From: Candidatus Aminicenantota bacterium
GTDB lineage: Bacteria > Acidobacteriota > Aminicenantia > S016-38
Reading direction: 5' to 3'
DNA: 64,000 nt
Assembly: GCA_026987025.1 (NCBI GenBank)
Contig: JALSNJ010000039.1
Location: 19,191-83,190, forward strand
In this document: positions 15,565-24,248 of the stretch, piece by piece
Layout of the letters: every line of letters starts with the position of its first letter
How positions within the stretch are numbered: the first letter of the stretch is position 1
Position numbers and translations under genes: made by a program
Notes under the pieces: generated by a model
What the model saw: only the letters and a program-made list of their open reading frames with translations
What the model was told of the DNA's origin: nothing
The model's database searches: none

Positions 15565-16809
15565 CTATGGGGTTATAACCGTAAACTCCTTCCTCTTTAT
15601 CTCCGCTTCGTATTCCTCTATGGCCCTGGCCAGCCTCTTAGCCCCCTCCTCTATCTCCTCAGGGGAGGAGTAGGAGAAGTTTACGCGGAAGGAGTTTTCG
15701 CATTTTTCGTGTGGGTGAAAGGCGGAACCCACCACGAAGGCTACCTTCTTCTCCACGGCCCGCACGAAGAGCTCCCTGGAGTTCATATATGGGGGAAGGG
15801 TCACCCAGAGGAAAAGCCCTCCCTTGGGCTTTGTCCACTTGAGCCCGTCCAGCTTCGGCATGTATTTCTCAAACATGTTCAGCATAAGGTCCCTCTTCTC
15901 CCGATATTCCTCAACTATCTTCTTTATCTGGGTATCCAGAAGTCCCCTCTTCAGGTATCGGAAGGTTATGGCCTGAACGAAGGCGGAGGTGCAGAGGTCA
16001 GCGGACTGTTTCGCCATAACCAGCTTCTCAATGATCTTCTCCGGGGCCACTATCCATCCTAAGCGAAAACCGGGGAGGAAAATCTTGGAGAAGGTGAAAA
16101 GGGAAATAACCCTGCCGTTGCGGTCCAGGGATTTGAGGGGGGGTTCAGGTTTTCCTTCAAACCTCAGCTGACGGTATGGGGTGTCCTCCACAATTATCAT
16201 CTTGTATTTTTCTGCGATCTCCAGGATCCGCTCCCTCCTTTCGCCGGAGAGGGTCACCCCGGAGGGGTTCTGAAAGTCCGGGATAAGGTAAATGAACTTG
16301 GGCTTTATCCCCTTTTCAAAGAAGAATTTGAGCTTGTCCTCCAGGGCCTCAGGGATCATGCCGTCCTCATCGCACTCCACGGTATCCATGGCAGCGCTGT
16401 AGGAATTGAAGGCCTGGATGGCACCCACATAGGTGGGAGATTCCATTATCACAGTGTCCTTGCGGTCAATGAATACCTTCCCTATAAGGTCCAGCCCCTG
16501 CTGAGAAGCCGTTACTATGAGGATATTTTCGGGCCTGGCGGATATCCCTTCCTTGGCCATTAGTTTTATCAGCTCCTCCTTCAACCTGGGGTCACCCTCG
16601 GTGGGACTGTATTGAAGGGCCTTCCTCCCCTCTTCCTTCAGGACCTCATCCACTATCTCCCGGAGTTCCTCCACGGGAAATACATCCGGAGCAGGGAGCC
16701 CTCCGGCAAAGGAAATCATGTCCGGCTGGTTTACCAGCTTTAAAAGTTCCCTTATCTCCGACCTCTTCATTCTGAGGGCGTTTTTGGAAAAATAGGGTGT
16801 ATAGTCCAT
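15565..16809 (-). CDS. PLP-dependent aminotransferase class I/II, LysN/2-aminoadipate type
   Basis: 414 residues, fold type I. It opens with a FSKNALRMKRSEIRELLK segment and MISFAGGLPAPDVFPVEEL, typical of the LysN/ARO8-like group. The PLP lysine lies in LFTFSKIFLPGFRLGW; other contacts are YSPTEGDPRLKE, DFQNPSG and FRVNFSYSSPEEI. Known members transaminate 2-aminoadipate, branched-chain or aromatic amino acids; the true substrate cannot be read from sequence. It has its own promoter and an AAGGAGG site, and lies downstream of the dehydratase gene on the same strand. Confidence 0.85.
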   Translation of the reverse strand: MDYTPYFSKNALRMKRSEIRELLKLVNQPDMISFAGGLPAPDVFPVEELREIVDEVLKEEGRKALQYSPTEGDPRLKEELIKLMAKEGISARPENILIVTASQQGLDLIGKVFIDRKDTVIMESPTYVGAIQAFNSYSAAMDTVECDEDGMIPEALEDKLKFFFEKGIKPKFIYLIPDFQNPSGVTLSGERRERILEIAEKYKMIIVEDTPYRQLRFEGKPEPPLKSLDRNGRVISLFTFSKIFLPGFRLGWIVAPEKIIEKLVMAKQSADLCTSAFVQAITFRYLKRGLLDTQIKKIVEEYREKRDLMLNMFEKYMPKLDGLKWTKPKGGLFLWVTLPPYMNSRELFVRAVEKKVAFVVGSAFHPHEKCENSFRVNFSYSSPEEIEEGAKRLARAIEEYEAEIKRKEFTVITP

Positions 16810-16840
16810 AATTCCTCCTTAATCACTTTTTTACAGGAAA

Positions 16841-16868
16841 ATTATAACCTCCCTGGCGGGATTATCAA
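16841..16868 (-). promoter_or_regulatory. promoter of the aminotransferase gene
   Basis: Minus strand TTGATA (16868-16863), 16-base spacer, TATAAT (16846-16841). The predicted start gives a leader of about 25 bases that holds the AAGGAGG ribosome site before the ATG at 16809. Confidence 0.7.
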
Positions 16869-16881
16869 ATTGTCGTGCCCC

Positions 16882-17331
16882 TTATTTTCCCCCTCCCCTG
16901 GGCCTTACATAGGATTTTATCCAGATCTCGGAAGAAAACCTCTGGCGGGTCTTCAAACACCACTTGCCGCTTTTAGAACAGACCAGGTACTCTATTTCAA
17001 ATTTAATTCTATGTTTTCCCGGGGAGGCGTTTTCGTTCACGGTGAAGGGTATGGAAAGCACGGGAAGGCTCCTTATAGGCTCGCTCCTTCTAACTTCCCC
17101 TTCCTTTAAGGCCTTTAAATCAAAGGCTGTGTAGAAGTTTTTGGTAAAGACCAGGGAATCCGGGTCCTTCACATAGATTTTAAAGGGGGGAAGGGTTTGA
17201 AGGGTCACATTGGGATTGTTTACGGCAATGTAAATATTTATTTTCCCCTTCTCCCCGCTCACCAGTTCAAAGGGAAAGGCCTTGGCGTCTATTCTGAGGA
17301 AATTTATAAGCAAAAGTGCCCAGAGCGTCAA
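16882..17331 (-). CDS. small secreted protein with a two-cysteine motif, possibly DsbD N-domain-like
   Basis: 149 residues from TTG 17331, which forms a TTGA overlap with the dehydratase stop and has GGAGGA about nine bases upstream. Residues 1-17 look like a signal peptide. The rest is predicted beta-rich, with LVSGEKGKINIYIAV and SIPFTVNENASPGKHRIKFE, and ends in a Cys-x6-Cys pair (VCSKSGKWCL). The pair and position recall the N-terminal domain of DsbD and disulfide-corrector proteins, but I cannot confirm it. The frame continues upstream into the dehydratase gene; that extension is not conserved-looking and was left out. Confidence 0.6.
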   Translation of the reverse strand: MTLWALLLINFLRIDAKAFPFELVSGEKGKINIYIAVNNPNVTLQTLPPFKIYVKDPDSLVFTKNFYTAFDLKALKEGEVRRSEPIRSLPVLSIPFTVNENASPGKHRIKFEIEYLVCSKSGKWCLKTRQRFSSEIWIKSYVRPRGGGK

Positions 17332-18578
17332 CTCAGGAACTCCTCCGGAGGTGTTATCTTTCCTGTGAGGGCAGAAGCCGCGACCGTCTGGGGAGATGCT
17401 AAATAGGTAAGGCCCTTGCCCTGCTTTCCCGCAAAATTCCTGTTTCCGGTGCTTATTTGAACCTCTCCTTCTCCTGTAAGGCCTGCATGCCCCTCGGCAC
17501 AACCTCCGCAGGAGGCGTTGAGGATTATGGCCCCGGCCTCAAATAGGCCCTGGAGTATCCCCTCCTTAAGAAGCCTGGCGTAAACCCTCCGGGTGGCAGG
17601 AACTATTATCAGCCTTACCCCGGAAGCCACCTTTTTCCCCTTCAAAATCTCCCATGCAGCCTTTATGTCCTCGTATCTTCCGTTGGTGCAGGAACCTATA
17701 AAGGCGGTATCTATTTTCTCCCCGGCGTATTCCTCCACGGGATGAACATTTTTAGGATGGGATGGTGCGGAAAGCAGGGGTTTAAGCCCGCTTACATCTA
17801 TCTCCACCTCTCCGCTATAGCGCGCATCGGCATCGGCCATCACTTCCTCAAAGTCCCCGGCCCATCCCCTTATTTCCTCCCGGACCTCATCGTTGAAGGG
17901 GATAAACCCGGCGATCCCGCTCATCTCGGTCACCATGCTGAGAAGGGTTATTCTTCCGTATAAAGGAAGGGTTTCCACCGCCTCGCCGTAAAACTCAATG
18001 GCCTTTCCAAGGGCGGTGGTGGTCCCCAGCTCCCTTATTATCTTCAGGGTAAGGTCCTTGGGAGAGGTAAACTCCGGAGGTTTTCCCTTTATCTTCACCT
18101 TTATGGTCTGGGGTACCTCAAACCAGGTTTTCCCGGTCCTGAAAATAAAGGCCACATCCACATCGCCCATCCCCTGACCGAAGGCTCCCACGGCAGAGAC
18201 TATATTCATGTGGCTGTCGGTTCCCACCACCGTGGCGCCTGGCCTCGCTAAACCTTCCTCCATGAGAACATGGGAACCTATCCCCATGTCCACATCGTAA
18301 ACTCTGATGCCGTGCTTTCGGGCAAAATTCCTGCATATCTGCTGGTTTACGGCGTATTTTATGGTTTTTGCTGGAGCCACCAGGTCAAAGGTGAAAAAGG
18401 TTTTCCCGGGGTCCGCCACCGGCGCTCCATCGTATTCCCTTTCGTAGTTTTTAACCACATTGGCCCCGGCAAAATCCCGGGCCGAACGGACATCAATCTC
18501 CATCCACACGATCTCTCCGGCCCTGGCCTGTCCGCCGCTGTGGGCCGAGATTATCTTTTCAATTATGCTCTTTCCCAT
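17328..18578 (-). CDS. LeuC/HacA-type large subunit of a 3-isopropylmalate or homoaconitate dehydratase
   Basis: 416 residues, the length of the archaeal/thermophile-type (not E. coli LeuC-type) large subunit. Aconitase-family signatures are VVGTDSHMNIVSAVGAFGQGMGDVD, FIGSCTNGRYED (first cluster cysteine) and NASCGGCAEGH (other two). It hydrates and dehydrates a 2-substituted malate using a [4Fe-4S] cluster with a separate small subunit, which is absent from this window. Next to a LysN-like aminotransferase it could serve the aminoadipate or the leucine route. A GAGGTG site precedes ATG 18578. Confidence 0.85.
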   Translation of the reverse strand: MGKSIIEKIISAHSGGQARAGEIVWMEIDVRSARDFAGANVVKNYEREYDGAPVADPGKTFFTFDLVAPAKTIKYAVNQQICRNFARKHGIRVYDVDMGIGSHVLMEEGLARPGATVVGTDSHMNIVSAVGAFGQGMGDVDVAFIFRTGKTWFEVPQTIKVKIKGKPPEFTSPKDLTLKIIRELGTTTALGKAIEFYGEAVETLPLYGRITLLSMVTEMSGIAGFIPFNDEVREEIRGWAGDFEEVMADADARYSGEVEIDVSGLKPLLSAPSHPKNVHPVEEYAGEKIDTAFIGSCTNGRYEDIKAAWEILKGKKVASGVRLIIVPATRRVYARLLKEGILQGLFEAGAIILNASCGGCAEGHAGLTGEGEVQISTGNRNFAGKQGKGLTYLASPQTVAASALTGKITPPEEFLS

Positions 18579-18580
18579 TT

Positions 18581-18609
18581 TTCACCTCTCTGGCTTATTA
18601 TTATATAAT
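18581..18609. promoter_or_regulatory. divergent promoter region with overlapping -10 hexamers
   Basis: Plus strand: TTCACC (18581-18586), 17 bases, TATAAT (18604-18609) for the DUF89 gene. Minus strand: TATAAT at 18605-18600 for the dehydratase gene, with only a weak -35. The two -10 hexamers share bases 18604-18605 in the palindrome ATTATATAAT, so the two promoters should exclude each other. Confidence 0.55.
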
Positions 18610-18629
18610 CAACAACCAGGGAGCTGAAA

Positions 18630-19475
18630 ATGAAAATGGACATTTACTGCGTAAGGTGCATCGTCTCACAGATGGTGGAGCTTATAAAAATCCTAAGGCT
18701 GGACAGAGCCTCCCAGGAAGACCTTATGAGGGAGGTTCTGAGGATTCTCCAGGAGGAATCCTATGATGTTACCTCTCCGGAACTGGCAGAGAAGGTCTAC
18801 GACAGGGTCAGGGAAATAACAGGCATAGATGACCCTTATTCAGAGGTAAAAAAAACGGAAAATCAGAGAGCCCAGGAGCTGGTGTCGCCCTTTCGTCAGA
18901 GGCTCCATGAGCTATCCCTGGAGGATGTGCTCAAACTATCCGTCCTGGGCAACTCCATGGATTACGGCACCGAGGCAAGGTTTGACATAGAAGGGGAGGT
19001 GGAAAGCCTCAGGAAAACCCGGCTTTCCCCCGAAACCCTGGGCGAATTTGAAAGGGAGCTAAGGGAAAACAGGCAATTGTTGATAATAGGGGACAACGCC
19101 GGAGAGATAGTTTTTGACAAGCTTCTGGTGGAATACCTCATAACCAATTACCAGACCGAGGTTACCTACGCTGTGAGGGGAGGCCCCATAATAAACGACG
19201 CCATCCTGGTGGATGCCTTGGAGGTCGGGATGGACAGGGTGGCCAGGGTGATCACCACGGGCCAGAACATAGCGGGCCTGGTGCTGGAAAGGGCATCCGG
19301 GGAAATTAAAAGGGCCCTTCAGGAGATTCCCCTGGTCCTTTCCAAGGGGCAGGGTAATTTTGAGACCTTAGAGGACAAGGGACTGGACATTTACTTCCTT
19401 TTCAGGGTGAAGTGCCCGGTGGTGGGGGCCTATTTGAAAAGAAGGGTGGGGGACATGGTTTTTTGCAGGAGGTAG
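18630..19475 (+). CDS. DUF89/ARMT1-like metal-dependent phosphatase
   Basis: 281 residues. DUF89 proteins are metabolite-repair phosphatases with an Asp/Asn metal site. Diagnostic blocks are CVRCIVSQMVEL at the N-terminus, DPYSEVKKTENQRA, LGNSMDYG, LIIGDNAGEIVFDKLL, VRGGPIINDA and SKGQGNFE. All the usual polar metal-site residues (DN, N in INDA, the KGQGNFE loop) are present, so it should be active. Family members act on sugar phosphates or other damaged phosphometabolites; the substrate here is unknown. It is followed after two bases by the dCMP deaminase gene. Confidence 0.88.
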   Translation: MKMDIYCVRCIVSQMVELIKILRLDRASQEDLMREVLRILQEESYDVTSPELAEKVYDRVREITGIDDPYSEVKKTENQRAQELVSPFRQRLHELSLEDVLKLSVLGNSMDYGTEARFDIEGEVESLRKTRLSPETLGEFERELRENRQLLIIGDNAGEIVFDKLLVEYLITNYQTEVTYAVRGGPIINDAILVDALEVGMDRVARVITTGQNIAGLVLERASGEIKRALQEIPLVLSKGQGNFETLEDKGLDIYFLFRVKCPVVGAYLKRRVGDMVFCRR

Positions 19476-19477
19476 CC

Positions 19478-19993
19478 ATGATAGAAAGGCCCGAAAAGGA
19501 CGAATATTACCTGAACATAGCCAAGGTGGTATCCACCAGGTCAACATGCCTGAAGGTTCTCATAGGGGCCATAATCGTAAGGGACGACCAGATAGTGTCC
19601 ACGGGATATGTGGGAGCTCCCCGCAAGACCAAAAGCTCCCTGGAACACGGATTCTGCCTTCGCCAGAAGCTGGGCATCCCTTCGGGAAGCCAGTACGAAC
19701 TCTGTCGTTCGGTCCATGCGGAGCAGAACGCCATAATAAACGCTGCCAGGGCAGGAGTTTCCATCCTCGGCGGAGACATGTACATCTACGGAGAAAAGAG
19801 GGATACCGGGGAAGTTATCAACGCCTTCCCATGTTTCATCTGTAAAAAAATGATAATAAACGCGGGCCTGCGCCGGGTCATCACTTCTGTGGCTGACCCC
19901 AAAAAGAAATACATGGTATTTTATGTGGACGACTGGGTAAGGGAATGGCAGGAACACGATATAATTGAGGACAAGTACCGCTACGGTCTTTGA
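19478..19993 (+). CDS. dCMP deaminase family protein
   Basis: Zinc-dependent deaminase of 171 residues, converting dCMP to dUMP as a source of dTMP. The zinc site is HAEQNAIINAA (His and catalytic Glu) and PCFICKKMIINAG (two Cys). VSTRSTCLKVLIGAIIV near the start and LEHGFCLRQ also fit the dCMP rather than the tRNA adenosine deaminase group. The start ATG 19478 is marked by CAGGAGG five bases upstream; a longer in-frame reading would overlap the previous gene. Confidence 0.92.
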   Translation: MIERPEKDEYYLNIAKVVSTRSTCLKVLIGAIIVRDDQIVSTGYVGAPRKTKSSLEHGFCLRQKLGIPSGSQYELCRSVHAEQNAIINAARAGVSILGGDMYIYGEKRDTGEVINAFPCFICKKMIINAGLRRVITSVADPKKKYMVFYVDDWVREWQEHDIIEDKYRYGL

Positions 19994-20001
19994 CCCTGCG
20001 T

Positions 20002-20031
20002 TTGACTTGAAAAGGGATTTAAGGTTAGAAT
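20002..20031 (+). promoter_or_regulatory. promoter of the por operon
   Basis: TTGACT (20002-20007), 18-base spacer, TAGAAT (20026-20031), followed by an AT-rich leader and AAGGAGG before the ATG at 20064. It would serve the tightly packed run to 28077. Confidence 0.65.
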
Positions 20032-20063
20032 TACCTCTTAAATTCATAATTTAAGGAGGTCTC

Positions 20064-20618
20064 ATGATTGAGATCAGGTTCCACGGCAGGGGAGGTCAGG
20101 GAACTGTGGTGGCCTCCAAAATTCTTGCCGATGCTCTGACCAGGGAAGGGAAGTTCATACAGGCCTTCCCCGAGTTCGGGGTGGAAAGGAGGGGGGCTCC
20201 TGTGGCGGCCTTTGCCAGGATTTCTGACACAAAGATCTGGCCCAGGCACAAGATTTACGAGCCCGACCACATAGTAATCCTTGACCCCACCCTCATAGGG
20301 GCCGTGCCCCTCTTGGACGGGCTTAAACCAGGGGGATGGATTCTTGTAAACACCACCAAAAAGCCTTCGCAGCTGGGCTTTCCCAAGGAATTCAAGGTGG
20401 CCACCGTGGACGCCACCCACATAGCCTTGAAGTACAGGCTGGGAAGCGCCGCCTCCCCCATAGTGAATACCGCCATGGTGGGCGCCTTCGCCAGGGTGAT
20501 CCCTGTGGTAAAGCTGGAAACCCTTCTGGACGCCATAGAGGAAGGAGTGCCCATAAAACCCAAGGAGAACCGGGCGGCGGCAGAGGAGGCCTACAATTCT
20601 GTGATAATGGAGGGCTGA
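20064..20618 (+). CDS. porG: 2-oxoacid:ferredoxin oxidoreductase, gamma subunit
   Basis: 184 residues. It opens with IRFHGRGGQGTVVASKILADA, the gamma-subunit signature, then FPEFGVERRGAPVAAFARI and the middle strand HIVILDPTL. With the delta, alpha and beta subunits encoded next, it forms a four-subunit enzyme of the archaeal/thermophile type that oxidises a 2-oxoacid with CoA to acyl-CoA and CO2, reducing ferredoxin. Pyruvate and branched-chain 2-oxoacids are both possible substrates; sequence reading alone does not decide. Confidence 0.93.
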   Translation: MIEIRFHGRGGQGTVVASKILADALTREGKFIQAFPEFGVERRGAPVAAFARISDTKIWPRHKIYEPDHIVILDPTLIGAVPLLDGLKPGGWILVNTTKKPSQLGFPKEFKVATVDATHIALKYRLGSAASPIVNTAMVGAFARVIPVVKLETLLDAIEEGVPIKPKENRAAAEEAYNSVIMEG

Positions 20619-20620
20619 AG

Positions 20621-20920
20621 ATGGGAAAAGAGGAGAAGAAGATAATATTTAAGTCGGTAAACGATCTTCCCCCCATGGCCATGAGCCTGGGAACCATGTG
20701 GGTGAACAAGACGGCCAGCTGGAGGAACCTCAGGCCCATCATTGATTACGACAAGTGCATAGATTGTATGATATGCTGGAAGTACTGTCCGGAACCGGCC
20801 ATATACCTGAGGGACCCCGATGAGAGGGTGGCCATAGACTACGATTACTGCAAGGGTTGCCTCATCTGCGTTGAGGAATGCCCTGTGGATGCCATATACA
20901 CCGAGGAGGAAGGGAAATGA
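20621..20920 (+). CDS. porD: 2-oxoacid:ferredoxin oxidoreductase, delta (ferredoxin-like) subunit
   Basis: 99 residues with two 4Fe-4S motifs, CIDCMICWKYCP and CKGCLICVEECP, near residues 46-57 and 77-88. It passes electrons from the catalytic core to external ferredoxin. It starts at ATG 20621, two bases after porG, and its TGA overlaps the porA start. The N-terminal ~35 residues are the usual non-cluster extension of PorD. Confidence 0.94.
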   Translation: MGKEEKKIIFKSVNDLPPMAMSLGTMWVNKTASWRNLRPIIDYDKCIDCMICWKYCPEPAIYLRDPDERVAIDYDYCKGCLICVEECPVDAIYTEEEGK

Positions 20921-22071
20921 AGAGAATGGCCATAGTTGGAAACCACGCCCTTTCCTACGGGGCGCTTCTTTCCAGGGTTCAGGTAATAGCCGCCTATCCC
21001 ATAACCCCCCAGACCCAGGTGGTGGAGCTTCTTTCCGAAATGTGCGCCGACGGAACCCTCAAGGCGGAGTTCGTCAAGGTGGAATCCGAGCACTCCGCCA
21101 TGGCGGCGGTCATGGGAGCATCGGCCTCCGGTGCCAGGGCCTTTACGGCCACCTCCTCCCAGGGCCTTGCCCTCATGCACGAGGTCCTTCACTGGGTCAC
21201 CGGAGCAAGGCTTCCTGTGGTAATGGGCAACATAAACAGGGCCTTCGGTCCGCCCTGGTCCATATGGACCGAGCAAACCGACTCCCTCTCCCAGAGGGAC
21301 ACGGGATGGATGCAGATCTACGCCCAGGATAATCAGGAAGTCCTGGACTCGGTAATCCTCGCCTATAAGGTCTCAGAGCAGGTCCTTCTTCCCACCATGG
21401 TAGTCCTGGACGCCTTTTTCCTCTCCCACACCTCGGAGCCCGTGGAGATTCCGGACCAGGAGATGGTGGACGAATTTCTCCCTCCCTACGAAAACAAGTA
21501 CATCCTCAACCCCGACGACCCCCACGCCTTCGGGGGACTTACAAATCCCGAATGGTATATGGAACTCAGATACAAAATACACAAAGCCCACGAGGAGGCC
21601 CTACAGCTCATAGAAAAAGAGGGGAGGGAGTTTGAAAAACTCTTCGGAAGATATTACGGATTGGTTGACCCCTACAGGGTGGACGATGCGGATACAATCC
21701 TTGTGGCGGTCTCCACAGCAGCCTCCACAGCCAGGTATGCGGTGGACCTATTAAGGGAAAGGGGAAAGAAGGTGGGTCTTCTGAGAATAAGGGTATTTAG
21801 ACCCTTCCCCTACGAAAGGGTGAAGGAAATCCTCTCCGGTGCCAAGAAAGTTATAGTCCTTGACAGAAACCTCTCCCCCGGGGCAGGGGGAATTATAGCC
21901 TCGGAAGTAAGGGGAGCCCTGGCCAATGTAAAGAATCATCCTCCGGTTTTCAGCTACATCATGGGGCTTGGGGGAAGGGACATAACCACCAAGAACATCA
22001 TGGAACTCTTTGAAGAGGTGGAGAAGATGGAGGAGGGAAAGGACATAATCTGGAAGGGGGTGAAAATATGA
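20917..22071 (+). CDS. porA: 2-oxoacid:ferredoxin oxidoreductase, alpha subunit
   Basis: 384 residues. It begins with a GNHALSYGALLSRVQVIAAYPITPQTQ region, the family's alpha-subunit start, and has VESEHSAMAAVMGASASGARAFTATSSQGLALMHE in two adjacent blocks. The C-terminal domain shows LLRIRVFRPFPYERV and VIVLDRNLSPGAGGI. It binds the substrate and TPP together with the beta subunit. ATG 20917 overlaps the porD stop (ATGA). Confidence 0.95.
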   Translation: MKRMAIVGNHALSYGALLSRVQVIAAYPITPQTQVVELLSEMCADGTLKAEFVKVESEHSAMAAVMGASASGARAFTATSSQGLALMHEVLHWVTGARLPVVMGNINRAFGPPWSIWTEQTDSLSQRDTGWMQIYAQDNQEVLDSVILAYKVSEQVLLPTMVVLDAFFLSHTSEPVEIPDQEMVDEFLPPYENKYILNPDDPHAFGGLTNPEWYMELRYKIHKAHEEALQLIEKEGREFEKLFGRYYGLVDPYRVDDADTILVAVSTAASTARYAVDLLRERGKKVGLLRIRVFRPFPYERVKEILSGAKKVIVLDRNLSPGAGGIIASEVRGALANVKNHPPVFSYIMGLGGRDITTKNIMELFEEVEKMEEGKDIIWKGVKI

Positions 22072-22973
22072 GAAAACTTACCATACCCAGGGAAGAATAC
22101 ATGACGCCGGGCCACCTGGCCTGCCAGGGCTGCGGAGGAGCCCTGGCCATGAGATTGGCGTTGAAGGCCCTCGGCAAAAAAACCATTCTTTCCATCCCGG
22201 CCTGCTGCTGGTCTGTCATAGACGGGCCCTTCCCCTATTCCGCCGCCGGAGTCCCTATCTTTCACGCTCCCTTTGAAACGGCGGCATCCACCTCCGCCGG
22301 AGTGGCGGCGGCCATGAAAATCCTGGGGAAGGAGGATGTGAATGTGGTGGCGTGGGCAGGCGACGGCGGAACCTTTGACATAGGGATTCAGGCCATCTCC
22401 GGCGCCGCCGAGAGGGGGGACAACATACTCTACATAGTCTACGACAACGAAGCCTACATGAACACAGGAATCCAGAGGAGCTCCGCCACCCCTTATAAGG
22501 CCTGGACCACCACCACCCCCTACAAATTCCCCAAGGCCAGGCCCAAGAAGGACATAATAGGAATTCTGGCAGCCCACAAAATCCCCTACGCTGCCACCGC
22601 CACCGTGGCCTACGCCGAGGACTTCGTGAAGAAGGTGAAGAAGGCGGCGTCCATGAGGGGATTCCGCTTTATCCAGGTGCTTTCCCCGTGTCCCCCTGGG
22701 TGGAAGACGCCGCCGGAAATTACCATAAAACTGGCCCGCCTGGCGGTTCAGACCGGGGTCTTCCCCCTCTACGAGGTGGAGAACGGAGAGAAATACAAAA
22801 TAAACATAAAGCCCAAAAAACTAAAGCCGGTAATTGAATATCTAAAGCTTCAGGGAAGGTTCCGCCACCTTACCCAGGAAGATGTGGACGAAATTCAGAG
22901 GATGGTGGAGCGGAACTGGAAGGTCCTCCTGGCCAGGGAGGAGTTTTCAAAGCAAATAGAAAAAATAGTTTAA
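22068..22973 (+). CDS. porB: 2-oxoacid:ferredoxin oxidoreductase, beta subunit
   Basis: 301 residues; binds thiamine diphosphate and a 4Fe-4S cluster. Cluster cysteines are in HLACQGCGGALAMR, later IPACCWSV, and a further cysteine in VLSPCPPGW. The TPP/Mg motif is GDGGTFDIGIQAISGAAERG with IVYDNEAYMNTGIQRS. SATPYKAWTTTTP favours the pyruvate/2-ketoisovalerate group. It starts at ATG 22068 overlapping porA. Confidence 0.95.
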   Translation: MRKLTIPREEYMTPGHLACQGCGGALAMRLALKALGKKTILSIPACCWSVIDGPFPYSAAGVPIFHAPFETAASTSAGVAAAMKILGKEDVNVVAWAGDGGTFDIGIQAISGAAERGDNILYIVYDNEAYMNTGIQRSSATPYKAWTTTTPYKFPKARPKKDIIGILAAHKIPYAATATVAYAEDFVKKVKKAASMRGFRFIQVLSPCPPGWKTPPEITIKLARLAVQTGVFPLYEVENGEKYKINIKPKKLKPVIEYLKLQGRFRHLTQEDVDEIQRMVERNWKVLLAREEFSKQIEKIV

Positions 22974-22982
22974 GGGGGGAGC

Positions 22983-24248
22983 ATGTTTGAGGACCTGAGA
23001 AAATACGACCCTGAGATAGCCAGGGCAGTTTACGACGAAACCGTAAGGCAGCATTCTACCTTAGAACTCATAGCCTCGGAGAACTTCGCACCAAGGGCAG
23101 TTCTGGAAGCGGCCGCCTCTGTCTTCACCAACAAATATGCCGAGGGCTACCCCAAGAAGAGATATTACGGAGGATGCGAATTCGTGGATGTGGTGGAGAG
23201 CCTTGCGAGGAACAGGGCCAAGGAACTCTTCGGAGCAGAATTTGCCAATGTCCAGCCCCATTCCGGAACCCAGGCCAACATGGGGGTTTACTTCACCGTG
23301 TTGGAGCCCGGAGACACCATGATGGGGATGAACCTCTCCCACGGCGGACATCTTTCCCACGGACATCCGCTGAATTTCACTGGACGCTGGTACAATGTGG
23401 TTTTCTACGGGGTGGATAAGGAAACGGAGACCATAGATTACGACGAGGTCCTCCGACTTGCCAAGGAGCACAGGCCAAAACTCATCGTGGCCGGGGCCTC
23501 GGCCTATCCCAGGTTTATAGATTTCAAGAGGTTCAGGGAAATTGCCGACGAAGTGGGGGCCTACTTCATGGTGGACATGGCCCACATAGCAGGGCTCGTG
23601 GCAGGAGGGGTTCATCCTTCTCCGGTCCCCTATGCGGATTTCGTCACATCCACCACCCACAAGACCCTGAGGGGACCCAGGGGGGGATTCATCCTATCTA
23701 AAGCGAAGTACAAAAAGGAACTGAACAGGGCAGTCTTCCCGGGGGCCCAGGGAGGACCCCTGGTTCACATAATTGCCGCCAAGGCGGTGGCCTTCAAGCT
23801 GGCCATGACCGACGAGTTTAAACAATACGCAGCCCAGATAGTTAAAAATGCCAAGGCACTGGCAGAAACCCTCAAGGACGAGGGTCTGAGGATAGTATCA
23901 GGGGGAACGGACAACCATCTAATGCTGGTGGACCTGAGGTCCTTGGGAATCACCGGAAAGGAGGCGGAAAAAACACTGGAAAGGGCTGGAATTACCGTAA
24001 ACAAAAACACCATACCCTTTGACCCCCAACCTCCGCTGATAACCAGCGGTATAAGGATAGGAACCCCTGCCCTCACCACCAGGGGGATGAAGGAGAAGGA
24101 AATGGAGAAGGTGGGGAGGCTCATATCCAGGGTCCTTCACAACATGGACAGGGAGGAGGTCATAGAGGAAGTGAGGGAGGAGGTAAGAAAGCTCACCGAG
24201 GAATTCCCCCTGTATCCTGAAATAAGAAGGGAATTTGAGGAAGGATGA
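22983..24248 (+). CDS. glyA: serine hydroxymethyltransferase
   Basis: PLP enzyme that turns serine and tetrahydrofolate into glycine and 5,10-methylene-THF, 421 residues. [58 protein letters not shown] and the PLP-lysine motif [13 protein letters not shown] are intact. It lies nine bases after porB, with GGGGG/GGAG before the ATG, and overlaps the next gene by four bases. Being beside purD and purE, it supplies glycine and one-carbon units to purine synthesis. Confidence 0.97.
   Translation: MFEDLRKYDPEIARAVYDETVRQHSTLELIASENFAPRAVLEAAASVFTNKYAEGYPKKRYYGGCEFVDVVESLARNRAKELFGAEFANVQPHSGTQANMGVYFTVLEPGDTMMGMNLSHGGHLSHGHPLNFTGRWYNVVFYGVDKETETIDYDEVLRLAKEHRPKLIVAGASAYPRFIDFKRFREIADEVGAYFMVDMAHIAGLVAGGVHPSPVPYADFVTSTTHKTLRGPRGGFILSKAKYKKELNRAVFPGAQGGPLVHIIAAKAVAFKLAMTDEFKQYAAQIVKNAKALAETLKDEGLRIVSGGTDNHLMLVDLRSLGITGKEAEKTLERAGITVNKNTIPFDPQPPLITSGIRIGTPALTTRGMKEKEMEKVGRLISRVLHNMDREEVIEEVREEVRKLTEEFPLYPEIRREFEEG

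Noticed and set aside
22974..22982. Glycine or other riboswitch before glyA
   Set aside because: Only nine bases separate porB and glyA.
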